From Prorocentrum cordatum (taxonomy: Eukaryota; Sar; Dinophyceae; Prorocentrales; Prorocentraceae): DNA of 64,000 nt. A program made the translations under genes and the position numbers. Where the stretch lies: contig CAUYUJ010014615.1 in NCBI GenBank assembly GCA_963575745.1, positions 658,980-722,979 on the forward strand, given 5' to 3'. The number at the start of each line of letters is the position of its first letter. Position 1 is the first letter of the stretch. Shown here in pieces: positions 45,323 to 56,826 of this stretch. Under the pieces are notes generated by a model. It worked only from the letters and a program-made list of their open reading frames with translations, was not told the DNA's origin and made no database searches.

Positions 45323-45468
45323 TCAGGCCGGGCATGTCCTCCTACAGGCGGATTTTGGATGAAAAATTGAGAGTACCCTGAATAATCAAAGATACGAAAA
45401 AAATCGTTCCCAGCCTATTTTGGGACTATTCTGGAATATTCCTCCTGTAGAGGGACAGGCCGGACTTA
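45323..45468 (+). mobile_element. Family A foldback element, diverged target duplication
   Basis: The left end is TCAGGCCGGGCATGTCC and the right end is GGACAGGCCGGACTTA. The flanks GGCTCAATC and AGCCCAATG match at 6 of 9. Confidence 0.7.
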
Positions 45469-45824
45469 AGCCCAATGGGGCCGCTTTGCCCCCATACATG
45501 GGGATGTAGGTCGTTCCCTTCGGGTTTCCACGGGTGTATCCCCCAATTGGGGCGGTAATGTGGTGGGGTCGCGAAGGGGATGGGGATGGGGATGGGGATC
45601 GGTTCGGTTAAACGACACCGAGGAACAGGGGAGTCGAATCGGATCGGGCTGGCCAGAGTCGACACCGAATCGGATGGGTCGGGTTGAAGTGGACCCCGCG
45701 GTGTCAGCGGGGGGGGGGCGGGGCGGAGCGGGCCCTCGCCCGAGGGTCTTGCGGCCGCAGCGGAGCGGCTGGGGGCGGGGGAGGTCGTGAAGAGAAAAAA
45801 ACTGGATTAACATCAAACTTTGGG

Positions 45825-46036
45825 TCAAGTCGGGCGTGTCCCCCGTACAGGGAGATTTTGGACGAAAACTAAAAATAGACAAAAAATACCCCCCACCAAA
45901 TAATGCTTTTATATATATATATATACATATATATACATATACATATACATATATATATTAATAACAAAAAATCGTCCCAAGACTATTCTTTTACTATTTT
46001 TGAATATTCCTCCTGTAGGGGGACAGGCCCGACTTA
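45825..46036 (+). mobile_element. Family A foldback element with an internal AT tract
   Basis: AACTTTGGG (45816-45824) and AACATTGGG (46037-46045) flank it, 8 of 9. A TATA/TACATA tract (45909-45959) lengthens this copy to 212 bp. Confidence 0.85.
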
Positions 46037-46044
46037 AACATTGG

Positions 46045-46175
46045 GACCTCTGTGCGGATTTCTTGGACCAACGCTGGACTCCCGTGCCTGGTGCACGCTG
46101 GGCGCGGCGCCGGAGGCGCCGCCAGAAGGGTTCAGCGCAGTTATTCAAAGCCCGCGCGGAGCACCAAAAATAGAT
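46045..46175. mobile_element. Family B foldback element, immediately beside a family A copy
   Basis: The left part TGTGCGGATTTCTTGGACCA and the right part GGTTCAGCGCAG, TTCAAAGCCCGCGCGGAGCA form imperfect arms. The centre GGCGCCGGAGGCGCC is a hairpin. Confidence 0.55.
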
Positions 46176-46519
46176 GGGCGATGAGAAGGAAGGGGTCTTA
46201 CACGAGATGGCAGAGCGACCTCACGCGGTGGCTGACGCGGGCCGCCAGCGCGCCACGCCACATTGCAAACGAGGGCGCTTACGCGCGACCTTACGTGGAA
46301 TGCTTACGCGCGAATGTCCGCGCAGACGACCTCGTTTTTTCTGCGTCGCGCATATGCATGCAGCTTTCTTCCTCCTGTTATGGTCTTCCAGTTATGGGTG
46401 CAGGCGCCAGGCCGACGAGCGTGGAGCCGAACGGCTCCTGGGGCACGAGGCGAAGGCGGCCGCGGGCAGCCGTCCGCGCCCTCGGTCTCACGAGGGCCTC
46501 CTGGGGCCGACGGTCGGCC

Positions 46520-46680
46520 GGTGTAAAGAACTGCATAAACATCAACCGGCGGAGGTCCGCTCAGATGTCTTGCATTCGCGCTGGACCCCCCTCCCTGGCG
46601 CGCGGAGCGCGCCAGGGGCGGCGCCGGGGGGGCCCAGCGCTGATCCAAGAAATTCGCGCGGAGCGACGAAAGTATGTTTA
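46520..46680. mobile_element. Family B foldback element
   Basis: The arms begin near GGCGGAGGTCCGCTCAGATG and end near CCAAGAAATTCGCGCGGAGC. The centre is CTGGCGCGCGGAGCGCGCCAG-like (GGCGCGC and GCGCGCC). 46690-47200 holds lower-GC DNA with no recognised gene. Confidence 0.6.
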
Positions 46681-47194
46681 CGTCGTTGTTCCTTCGGGTG
46701 TGTTCAGAAAGGGGGGCTGGCCAGGATGGATCCCGTAGAAGCACAAAGGAGGACAAAATACTGAAAGCAGCGGAATCGTGGCCTAGTGATTGTGTGGAAT
46801 GCATGTCCACGGGGCCGATCCAATCGAGCAAGTTGAAGACAGGCCAGAAATGATTGACCCTCGACTCGACATTAAAGAGAGGCCAACTCCAACTCATGAA
46901 CTGAAAGTGATATGCCCAGATCTCGAATCCCCAGGGATATGGAGCAACAGCCAAGGAAACAAAAACATGTTGTTACCCATGCAATGTGTCTTGTTTCCCT
47001 GAAGCACTCCTCGGAATCAAACAAACTCATGTGTTCTTTCAAGCTGGAAACGCTCGCAGATAACCATGAACGTTTATATATCGGCAATGCCGATCCTTGT
47101 AGATCTCGATTCGACTGGGCGTATGGCTGACGAGATCTCAAAGGGCAGAAACCTGACGACTTTGCTACCGTCGAAATGACCAGGTCGACCGTCA

Positions 47195-47335
47195 GAACAG
47201 ATAAGGCTCCCACCGAAGACGTTGCAACAAACTGGGAACCGTCAGAACGCCCTGGGGAACCATTAGAACGCCAAGGGGACCGTCAGAATGCCCCAGAGGA
47301 CCGTCAGAAAGCCCAGTGGGCCTGTCAGAAAAATG
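47195..47335. repeat. Degenerate tandem repeat of GACCGTCAGAACGCCC, about 20-bp period
   Basis: ACCGTCAGAACAGAT, AACCGTCAGAACGCCCTGG, ACCATTAGAACGCC and ACCGTCAGAATGCCC recur at 20-22-bp steps. Confidence 0.8.
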
Positions 47336-47738
47336 ATGGGCTTGGGATTCCCACGCCTCTGGAGGGCCACTGCTGGTTCTCCAGCCGTCAAGATGCCAGC
47401 GCGGGCGAAACCTCATCCTTCCCTTCCTCCATCCCTCTCTCCCTCTCCTTTCATCGCCTGCTTCTTTCTCTTGTCCTTCCTTGCTTGTTTGTGGTCTTAG
47501 AGGGGTGGGGATGATCCCTACTGGTTTACATCACCCCCTTGAAGCGGCTGGTCGCCGACTATATGCTCAGGCCAGTGGTTGCGACGGCCCCCGGGGGCCA
47601 GTAGTTCAGGCGGCTGAGGCGCTAGCCGCGCGCCAACCCTTCAAGACTGTGCTTGGGATTTCCCACAGAGGAGCACCCCTTGGGCATAAGCTCCCCTCTA
47701 CTTACCCCTGATTCTTCTCCGACTGTAGGCATGGATGC

Positions 47739-47921
47739 GAGGCAGGGGTTTATCCATAGCCACCGCCTGGGGGGATCGATCTTCGGAACTCGGCGGGCGG
47801 TGGATAGTGAAATATTCGGGCCCTGGGAGGGGGGGGGGTAGACACATATCCGTATCCACCGCCTGCCGAGATCCCTGGAGATCGATCCCGCAAGCGGTGG
47901 TTATGGATAAACCCCCGCCTC
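47739..47921. mobile_element. Foldback element (family E), arms of about 67 nt
   Basis: The left arm GAGGCAGGGGTTTATCCATA then CCACCGCCTG and GATCGATC pairs with the right arm GATCGATC, CAAGCGGTGG, TTATGGATAAACCCCCGCCTC. Arm identity is roughly 85 percent, around a 48-nt loop. No target duplication was found. Confidence 0.75.
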
Positions 47922-48344
47922 CTCAGAATGGAGTCGGGGGGGATTGGGGGAGGCGGACAAGACATGCTGCAAAGACGCATTTCTGGCCAGACCGTGGGCA
48001 GATATAAGGCGACGCGGCGACGCTGCCTTGGACACCTCGTTCGGCTCCACGACAGAGTGATATTCGGCAGGAGTGGCAGTTGCTGCGCGGCTTTCGGGGG
48101 CCGCGGGGGACCAAATCCCAGCGCGCAAGCCGATGCTGGAGACACCCCTGTGAGCCCATACCACGCGAAGAGTCATTCTTGCGCGCCTCCGCTCGGTGAG
48201 CGACGCGCCCAGCCGCACCTGGCAAAAGAACGGCTCGACGCCTGCCGAGACGGCGGAAAGGGCTGGGGCCCAATGCCCAAGACGGACGGAGGAAAAGGAG
48301 GAGAAGGAGGAGCAGGACGACGACGACGGGAGCGACGATAGATT

Positions 48345-48460
48345 GCAAAAAAAAAAACGAAGGATTGCAAAAAAAACCAGGATTGCAAAAAAATCCAGGG
48401 TTTTTTTGCAATCCTTCGCCCAGGATTGCAATGCTTGGTTTTTTTGCAATCCTTCGTTGA
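48345..48460. repeat. Inverted repeat with CGAAGGATTGCAAAAAAA arms
   Basis: AACGAAGGATTGCAAAAAAA and CCAGGATTGCAAAAAAATCC on the left are mirrored by GTTTTTTTGCAATCCTTCG twice on the right. This could form a long hairpin. 47925-48340 upstream has open frames with no recognised domain. Confidence 0.8.
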
Positions 48461-48576
48461 GGGGTGGGAGGAGGGAAAGGGAAACCGGGCGGACTTTCGA
48501 AACCAAAAGCCAGCAGGGGTCCGCTCCGGGCCCCGAGGGCCAACAGAAAAGCAAAAATCCCTGGGTCCTCAGCATC

Positions 48577-48665
48577 CCTCCTCCTCCTCCTCCTCCGCCT
48601 CCTCCTCCTCCTCCTCCTCCTCCTCCTCCTCCTCCTCCTCCTCCTCCTCCTCCTCCTCCTCTTCC
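48577..48665. repeat. (TCC)n microsatellite
   Basis: Near-perfect CTC triplets. Confidence 0.95.
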
Positions 48666-49049
48666 TCAGGCAATCTTCCTCCCTCCTCCCTCGTCCTGGC
48701 TCCTTCGCCTATCCTTTGTCCTTCCTCCTCCCGGCCCGGGGACACAGGTCAGGATGGGCCTCGGGAGGGGGGTCTGGGGACCGATGCTGAGCGGATTTGC
48801 GCTGGGCGGGCGAGCCGCCGTCGTCTCAACTGGCCCCCCGCCGAGCTGCACATTCGACCATGGACCCCTCCGTGCCCATCGGCCCTGGGCGATCTTCTGG
48901 CGATCTTCGGCGGCCTTGGGAGGACCTTCGGCGGTCGTCGGCAGTCTTCGATGGTCTTCGGCGGTCTCTGGCGGATTTCGGCTCGAGGGCGAAGGCTGGG
49001 CGACTGCACTCAGCAAGGGACACTTTGGGGGTAGCCGCGGGGGGGGGGG

Positions 49050-49200
49050 GGCTTCTAAGAAGGCGCGGAGCTTCTAAGAAAGCGTGGGGCCTCTTAGGAG
49101 CCCCATCGACTTCCAAGAAACCTTTCTAGAAGCATCTGGGAACTTTCCAAACAGGCTCTTGCCCTTTCAGGAGCCCCTGACCTTTTTAGAAGGCACACAC
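49050..49200. repeat. Degenerate array of GCTTCTAAGAAGGC palindromes
   Basis: GGCTTCTAAGAAGGC, AGCTTCTAAGAAAGC, CTTTCTAGAAGC and TTTTTAGAAGGC recur. The same design is seen at 20545 and 21530, with different bases. Confidence 0.7.
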
Positions 49201-49469
49201 ACATCCCCCCTTGCGAGCGCCGCCAAGGAAGGGGAGGCAATCAAAGCGAAGCGAGTGCGCAATTGCGGCCTGTGCTCTGCTGATCTGTGTTGCCTTGACA
49301 TACGCAACGATTCCCCTGCCCTGCGACACGCTCATTTGCACGACTCCGTTTTGAAACGGATGTACATGATATTCGCCTGGGCAAGCATTATGTACACAGT
49401 CAGGGTGAGGGAGCCGAACTGTCTTTCACCATCCCTGGGTGTTTGGGTACGCGGATTATTGTTGTTGTT

Positions 49470-49500
<31 letters not shown>

Positions 49501-49850
49501 TCGTCCCCCCCGCGACCCCCCGACGACCTCCCCGCGCCCCGCCCCGCGACCGAGCCCGCGACCCACCCCGCAACACACCCACAATGCGCCCACGTTGCGT
49601 GGACTAAAAATCGGCGCCTGCGGCGGGCTTCAGCACATTTGCTGTCGAGACTGGCACACAGCCGACGATCCTCACCCCCTCCACCCCCTCACTCTTATCC
49701 GCAATTGCGAGGGCTATGGTATTTCCCTGGATTTGCTCTGCGTTGCGTCGCGTCGCGTCGAGCTGCTGCTACGCTCGCGCTGCTGACGCGCCGCTGCGAC
49801 CGAAACTTGCTCGATGTGGGAGCCCTGGCCATGCAACACCTGCCCCCGAC

Positions 49851-49946
49851 CTTGCCGAGTCCGAGGCTGTTACAGACCAGTGCCACCGCGTCCTGGTCGC
49901 TGATCACATCCCAGAGCCCGTCGCAAGCCAAGATCACAAAGCTGTC
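49851..49946 (-). CDS. Internal exon of a PP2C-type protein phosphatase
   Basis: Between an acceptor ATCTAAG and a donor AAG/GTCGGG the minus strand encodes 32 residues, DSFVILACDGLWDVISDQDA then VALVCNSLGLGK. The CDGLWDV core is the most conserved PP2C (PPM) motif; its Asp binds the catalytic metal. PP2C enzymes dephosphorylate Ser/Thr residues. No other PP2C exon was recognised within several kilobases on either side. The only other PP2C segment in the window is the terminal exon at 24930-24992 on the same strand. The exon is either an isolated remnant or part of a gene with very long repeat-filled introns. Confidence 0.65.
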
Positions 49947-50403
49947 CTTAGATAACGAGCGGCGCGCGTGCGAAACCAGGGTGCAAGGACAGGGAAGACA
50001 CAGGGGAGAGAGACAGAGAGACACAGAGCTTTCGACAAGCGTGGGCGGAGAGTCACAGAGAGACAGGCCACGAGGAAACACTGACAAACAATTCGGGCGA
50101 GCGGGCCACAGGGAGGGTACGTAGAAGGCAAAGCCGAATGAACGCTAGTCGCGAGCAGCCGCAACGAGTCACCTGGCAGCCCACCTTTTACTGCATCAGG
50201 CACAAGGCCAAACAGAGCCTGACACGTATCAGACTGAAGGGAAAGTAGCACTGACACGTATCAGCCTGATAGTAGCACTGAGACTGCCACTTAAGCCAGG
50301 TAACGCACGAACCGCCCATTTCCAATGACAACGTTCACGTCGCAACGCTGCCGACTTGAAGCTCATCCCCCGACCCTGCGCGAACTTCACTCAACATCGA
50401 GTG

Positions 50404-50504
50404 TCGGAGCATGTCGGAACATAGTAAAAAATAGTCGGAAAATCGTCCCCAGACTATGTTTGACTATTTTTGAAAATTCCTCCTGTAGAGGGGCATGCCC
50501 GACT
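50404..50504 (+). mobile_element. Family A foldback element, decayed left end
   Basis: The right end is intact (CCTCCTGTAGAGGGGCATGC, CCCGACTTA) and the interior is typical; the left end is only vaguely present (GTCGGAGCATGTCGG). 49200-49850 and 49950-50400 hold no other recognised gene. Confidence 0.65.
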
Positions 50505-50627
50505 TAACAATACCCGTCCTCCGGCATACCAACCATCAGCGGCAAAAACGCTTACGACAGGTTCGTGGCGTGACGACTCGGGCGCTGGTTTCTGAGACCG
50601 CGTGGATCATTCAACCTTGAACGATCG

Positions 50628-50917
<290 letters not shown>

Positions 50918-51047
50918 GAACGATCGGGGCTCTCCGAAAGCTCAGGTCGCTCAATGCTGGACGAGTGATCGCTGGCGGCGCTCCACCTCGAACGCCCGAG
51001 CGAGGCGGGGTCGCCTCTGCGTCGACACGACGTAAGCTGCCGCACCA

Positions 51048-52116
51048 TTAGGTCGGACATGTCCCCCTACAGACGGATCTTGCACGAAAAATCAAAAACA
51101 GTCACAAAATACAAAATACAAAAAAAACAGGCCCAACGGGCCAGAGGCGTGCTAAGATCTCCGGTAATCAATTAACAATATAACAAGTTCGCGCGCGAGA
51201 GGCGGCCCCTGCGGGCCCCGACGCGCGACAAGTACCCGCCAAAGTACCGGCAAGTGCCCGTCAGAGATGCCGGAGGCCCCCCAGACGGCCCAAGAGGCGC
51301 CCAAGACGGCCTCAAGAAAGCGCCCAGACGGTCTAAAAAGCCCTTGGAGTCCTCGAAAGATCGGCCGACGATGCCACAAGATCGCTCCAAGACGCCCACC
51401 ATGGCCTCCAGACGCCCCCAAATGCCTCCAAAAGCACTCCCAAGAGGGCCTCAAGAGGCAAAATTCATTGATTTCCCTTTGGTTTTGGATGCATGTTCGC
51501 GTTTCTCCTTTTTCGGCTTCCCGACGCTCCAAGATGGCCTAAGAGGCTCCCAAGATCGCCCCAAGAGGGTCCACGAAGACCCCAAGATAGCCCCAAGACG
51601 GCCCAAGATGGCCCCAAGACAGCCCAAGAGGCGCCCAAGACAGCCCAAGACAGCCCAAGAGAGCCCCAAAACGGCCCCAAGAGGGGCCCAAGAAGGTGAC
51701 AAGGAACCGAAAAGTCAAGCCTCAGGTCCCAAGAGGCCCCCCAAGAGGCCCCAAGGGGCCCCCAAGAGGCTCTCCAAGAAGCCCCAAGAGGCCCCCAAGA
51801 GGCCCCAAGAGGCCCCAACACGGCCCCCAAGAGGCCTCAAAACTGCCTCCCAAAAGGCCCCTAAGAGGCCAACCACGAGAGCCCAACCAACATCCGTGAG
51901 GCCTCTGACCCGCCACCCACCGCCTCCGAAAAATGGCAGCCGCCCAACCGCACCGCATTGACAACAACACCCCGACAAACGACAGCGGCGAGGCAATATG
52001 GGCCAGCGGAATGAGCGAAGCGATCAAATAATCAAAAAGACTCAAAACAAAATCGTCCCCTGGCAATTTTTGACTATTTTTGAACTTGCCCCCTGCAGAG
52101 GGACAGGCCCGACTTA
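51048..52116 (+). mobile_element. Long family A element containing a minisatellite
   Basis: The left end is TTAGGTCGGACATGTCC and the right end is GGACAGGCCCGACTTA, 1.07 kb apart. The flanks GCCGCACCA and ACCGTACCC match at 6 of 9. Most of the interior (51250-51900) is the fourth AAGACGGCCCAAGAGG array. It may be one element that captured the array, or two half-elements that flank it by chance. Confidence 0.5.
51250..51905. repeat. Degenerate AAGACGGCCCAAGAGG minisatellite, array 4
   Basis: Densest of the four arrays, with CCCCAAGAGGCCCC units. It shares the island at 51460-51540 with array 1. Confidence 0.75.
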
Positions 52117-52225
52117 ACCGTACCCCCCCTTCCTCCCGCCCCGCCGCCCGGCCTCGCTCCAAGAAGACCAGAGTTGCTTCCGATGGGCAGGCTGTGGCAC
52201 CATCTGGGAAAGCGGCCCCTCGACC

Positions 52226-52357
52226 CTCCTCCTCCTCCTCCTCCTCCTCCTCCTCCTCCTCCTCCTCCTCCTCCTCCTCCTCCTCCTCCTCCTCCGTCCT
52301 CCTCCTCCCTCCTCCTCCTCCTCCTCCTCCTCCTCCTCCTCCTCCTCCTCCTCCTCC
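52226..52357. repeat. (CTC)n microsatellite
   Basis: Near-perfect CCT triplets interrupted once by CCGTCCTCCTCCCT. Confidence 0.95.
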
Positions 52358-52659
52358 ACGGGGGAAGGTCCGCTGTGGAGGGGGCCTCCCTGTCGCCTCG
52401 CCAGGGACCGGCCAACCCCGAGGAGGGCGAGCGACAGGGTCTTGCCCTGCCCAGATGCACTGGCCTTGGCAGCCTGCTCGGAAGCAGGCGACGGAATCTC
52501 GTGGACGCTGGGGTGCGTTGATGCTCCCGCTGGGGGGAGACGAGGCACAGGCCTGCAGAACGCCGAGCCCCTCCCACACCGATGGGCAGGAAGCAACCGG
52601 GCCCCGAGGGCCACGGGTCCTGGGCAGTTCCCTCGGGACCACTTCTTCGCTCGAGGAAA

Positions 52660-52835
52660 CGCCAGCATGGATTAGCGACGCATGAACTGGCGACGGGAGC
52701 TGCTTCCGTACATGATCGGCGTGCTCCGTCGCCAGATCGGGCCGTAGTGGCCTCATGTGTTTCGGGGTGCCTTCCCCGATCCGTGGATTTGGCGCCCACG
52801 CGCCAGATCCACGGATCCCCAATCCATGCTAGCGG
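52660..52835. repeat. Dispersed repeat ending in a near-perfect hairpin
   Basis: GATCCGTGGAT/TTGGCGCCCACGCGCCAG/ATCCACGGATC at 52778-52818 is a strong hairpin. ATGGATTAGCGACGCATG lies at 52668. The block relates to 31795-31865. 52840-53490 has no recognised gene. Confidence 0.65.
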
Positions 52836-53491
52836 CCCGATTCCTCCCGACTCGCGCGTTGCAGACCCAGGGCCCGGGAAGTGTCCCCTGGGGACCAAAA
52901 AAAAACAGGCAAGACCCCCATCAGGCCGCCCGCTCGCCTCTCGGCAAGTTTTCCCCGCCTCGGCGCCACGCCTGCGCCCAGATCCGCGCGGAATGCCAGT
53001 CCCCTGCGGCCAAGGTGCAAAATTATCCCCCCCCCGCCCCCCCCCCTTCTGCTCCCTAGAACACCAGCACTGTGGCAGGGCTGGCAGCGGAGGGGAGGGG
53101 GAGGAGGGGGAAAGCGGTGACGGGGCGGGGGACGAGGGGGAGGAGGAGGACCACGACAAGGATTCCTTCCTTGGCCACCCTTCCCTCCTCCGCCCTGCGG
53201 CAGCCCCGCCCGGCCGGCGGTCCTGGCCCGAGAGGTCGGTGGACGTGATGTCGGGCACGTTGCTGACGACATCGTTGGGCAACACGGGGGTCTGCGGCGC
53301 GGGGCGGGGGAGCGGAGTGCGCGGAAGGGGGCCGCGGGCAGCAGCCGCACTTCCGGGCCAGCGGCACGACCGCGTGCGGACACGGTTGACGATGTCCCCA
53401 CTCGAGAGCAAGGCGGCAGGCAGGAAGGAGAGCGAGCGACCGACCGACCTCGGCAGCAGTTCGGCTCGACCTCGCCGCATACGGGCTAAGG

Positions 53492-53550
53492 TTAGGTCGG
53501 GCATGTCCTCCTACGGGCGGATCTTGCACGAACAATCCAAAATAGTCAAA
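53492..53550 (+). mobile_element. Family A element, left end only
   Basis: TTAGGTCGGGCATGTCC, then GGCGGATCTTGCACGAA. The expected right end is missing; a duplicated segment begins at about 53560. Confidence 0.6.
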
Positions 53551-53559
53551 CATATGCAT

Positions 53560-53765
53560 CGGAAAAAACGCTTACGACAGTTTCGTGGCGTGACGACTCG
53601 GGCGCTGGTTTCTGAGACCGCGTGGATGATTCAACCTTGAACGATCGTTAGGCTAGGGCATGTCCTGCTACAGGCGGGCTTGGAAGGAAAAATGAAAATG
53701 ATCGAAAATGCTCAAACAAATTGAAAATAATCGAAAGTCGTCCACAAGCTATCTTTTAACTAAGG
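53560..53765 (+). repeat. Duplicate of 50540-50690 carrying a family A left end
   Basis: AAAACGCTTACGACAG through GAACGATCGTTAGG matches 50545-50632 at nearly every base, including the target site GAACGATCG and the start of the element inserted there. The right half of the element is absent. Confidence 0.85.
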
Positions 53766-53887
53766 CAGACGCGATCCCGTGGGCGCCTCCACGCGTCCCT
53801 CGGCTGCTGCTGGCACTGTGCAAGGCGAGGCAGTGGGAGCGCCTGGGGAGGAAGGAGAGAAAGAGGAGGAGCACATCCCATCCAGGA

Positions 53888-54960
53888 AGAGGAGGAGGAG
53901 GAGGAGGAGGAGGAGGAGGAGGAGGAGGTAGAGGAATCAGGAGGAGGAGGGAGGAGGTGGAAGAGAGGGAGGAGGGGGAGGAGGAGGAGGAGGAGGAGGA
54001 GGAGGATAAGGGGGGAAGGAGAGGAGGGAGGAGAAAGAGGAGAAGGAGGAGGTGGTGAGGAGGAGGAAGAGGAGGAGGAGGAGGAGGAGGAGAGGAGGAG
54101 GAGGAGGAGGAGGGGGGGAGGAGGAGGAGGAGGAGAGAGGAGGAGGAGGAGAGGGAGGAGGAGGCAGGAGGAGGAGGAGGAGGAGGAGGAGAGGGAGGAG
54201 GAGGAGGAGGAGGAGGATGGAGGAAAGGAGGAGGGGAGGGGAGGAGGAGGAGGGGAGGAGGCGGCGGCATAAGGAGGAGGAGGAGGGGCGGAGGCGGAGG
54301 AGGAAGAGGAGGAGGAGGAGGAGGAGGAGGAGGAGGAGGGAGGAGGAGGAGGAGGAGGAGGAGGGGGGGGTAGGAGGCAGAACATCCCATGCAGGGGAGG
54401 AGGAGGAGGACGGAGGAGGGAGGAGGAGGAGCAGGAGGAGGGGGGTAGGGGAGGAGGAGGGGAGGAGGAGGAGGAGGAGGAGGATTGGTTAGAGGAGGAG
54501 GAGGAGGAGGAGTGAGGAGGAGGAGGAGGAGGATGAGGAGGAGGCGGAGGAGAAGGAGGTGGAGGAGGAGGAGGGGGGAGGAGGAGGGGGAGAGGGAGGA
54601 GGAGGAGGAGGAGGAGGAGGAGAGGAGGGTAGGTGGATAAGGAGGAGGGAGGAGGAGGAGGAGGAGGTGGGAGAGGAGGAGGAGGAGGAGGAGGAGGAGG
54701 TGGAGGAGGGGGGGCGGAGGAGGATGAGGGGAGGAGGAGGAGAGGAGGAAGGAGGAGGTGGAGGAGGTGGAGGAGGTAGAGGAGGAGGAGGAGGAGGAGG
54801 AGGAGGAGGAGGAGGAAGAGGAAGAGGAGGAGGCGGAGGAGGCGGAGGAGGAGGGGGAGGAGGAGGAGGAGGAGGAGGAGAAGAAGGGAGAGGAGGAGGA
54901 GAAGGAGGAAGGTGGAAGAGGCGGAAGGAGAGGAAGGGGAGGAAGAGGAGCAGGGGGAGC
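53888..54960. repeat. 1.1-kb degenerate (GGA)n array
   Basis: GGA with GAGGGGAGG, GGAGGT and GGCGGA interruptions. ACATCCCATNCAGG occurs at 53874 and 54383, hinting at an internal duplication. Long Glu, Arg and Gly frames on plus, and Ser/Pro/Leu frames on minus, are artefacts. Confidence 0.95.
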
Positions 54961-55199
54961 CCCTCAGGCGCACATCACATTCACGAAGGCGCGGATGCGG
55001 GATGGTGCGGCCGCGCGCGGGGGCCAGAAAGCAGCTACACGCAGGAGCGGCCCTGGGCAACAGCGACCTTTTTTTTGGTTCGCGGCCTGCCGATCGCTGC
55101 GTTCGGTGCGGCAGCAGCGGCCCGCGTGCTTGGGTTTGCCCCCCTTCGACCCCCGAAAGCCACGCACGGAAAGGTCATTCAGGGGAGGTCAGGTGCTTG

Positions 55200-55655
55200 T
55201 TGTCCTCCTGCTCCTCCTCCTCCCTCCGCCTCCCGCCTCCTCCTCCCTCCCCCCTCCCTCCCTCCCGCCCTCCTCCCTCCCCCCTCCCTCCCTACCTCCC
55301 TCCCCTTCCCCTCCCTGCCCCGCCCACTCCCCTCCCCTCCCCTCCCCCCCCCTCGCCCCCTCCTCCTCCGCCTCCCTCCTCCGCCTCCTCCCCTCTCTCC
55401 TCCTCCTCCTCCTCTCCCTCCTCCTACCTCCTCCTCCTCCTCCTCCCCCTCCTCCTCCTCCTCCTCCGCCTCTCCTCCTCCCCTCCTCCTCTCCTCCTCC
55501 TCCTCCTCCTCCTCCTCCTCCTCCTCCTCCTCCTCCTCCTCCTCCTCCTCCCTCCTCCTCCTCCTCCTCCTCCTCCTCATCCCTCCTCTCCTCATCCTCC
55601 TCTCCTCTCCTCCTCCTCCTCCTCCTCCTCCTCCTCCTCCTCCTCCTCCTCCTGG
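55200..55655. repeat. (CTC)n array with CCCTCCCT variants
   Basis: Pyrimidine triplets and CCCTCCCTCC runs. 55660-56470 is moderate-GC DNA with many CTCT and TCTGCTC motifs; no gene is recognised. Confidence 0.95.
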
Positions 55656-56473
55656 GCACAGAGAGAGGGCAGTGCAGCCGAGTGCCGAGTGCGTGCCTAT
55701 GCGTGGCAGGCTACGAAAACCCAGAAGCCAGACAAACTGTGGCGTGTCAACGGCACTCCCGCCCCGCCGTCGCCATTGTACTTCCCACGCCTTCCGCTGG
55801 CCTTCCGCCGGCTTCCGCCGAGGACTAGGATGCCCCGAAAGCGAGGTTCTTTATGAAACGCTCCACGTAGGCAAGCGCAAGGAAGGCAATACACTGCCTA
55901 AAAACCAAACCAGTTGCTCGCAAGTAGACTTCAAAGGCAGCGCGCTGGTGTCAGGCCAGAGCAGCAGATTTCGAATGCGGTCCTGCTTTCCCTGCTCTGG
56001 GCTGTCTGATTTCTGCTCCCTGCTGTCTACCCTCTACACGTGACCTTCTACTCTCGACTCTGCCCTCTCTACACCACCCGACTCTGCCCTCCACACCCTG
56101 CTCTCCATGTTATACTCTCCACCCTCAACATCTGCTCACGCCTCTCCACCCTCGCTCTCTTCTCTATGATCTCTGCTTTTTGCACTGCTCTGCGCCCTGC
56201 TCCGTGCACTCGACTCTGCACTGTATACTCTCTAGCCTCGACTCTGGGGATACTGGGAACCCGGCCGCCCACCAAAATCGGCGGAAAACTTTCTGCAAGA
56301 CCCGGAAACGGGACCCAGGAACACAGCCGCCGACTGAAATCGGCTCAGCACTGTCCCCAAATCCTGATCTGCCCAGGAAGAACCCCTTCAGCGCCAGAGA
56401 ATATCTTACACCAGAAATTCCCAATCAGTGGAGCGCACGACAAGATCATGATGTCTTCCACGCCTGCCCTATA

Positions 56474-56508
<35 letters not shown>

Positions 56509-56513
56509 GTCTT

Positions 56514-56588
<75 letters not shown>

Positions 56589-56786
56589 ATATATAGAGAG
56601 AGAGCTTTCTCTTCTCTCTCTCTCTATCTATCTCTCTCTCTCTCTCTTACAATATCTCTCTCTCTCTCTCTTCGTTTTCTCTCTCTCTCTCTCTCTCACT
56701 CACGCTCACTCTCTCTCTCTCTATCTCTCGCTCTCTCTCTCTCTCTCTCGCTCTCTCTCTCTTCTCTCTCTCTTTCTCTCTCTCTT

Positions 56787-56826
<40 letters not shown>

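Noticed and set aside
46304-46954. 216-residue minus-strand ORF
   Set aside because: It crosses a family B hairpin and has no recognisable domain; probably a chance frame.
53756-56043. Long Ser/Pro/Leu and Glu/Gly frames, including a 494-residue one
   Set aside because: They are translations of GGA/CTC triplet arrays with short unique links.
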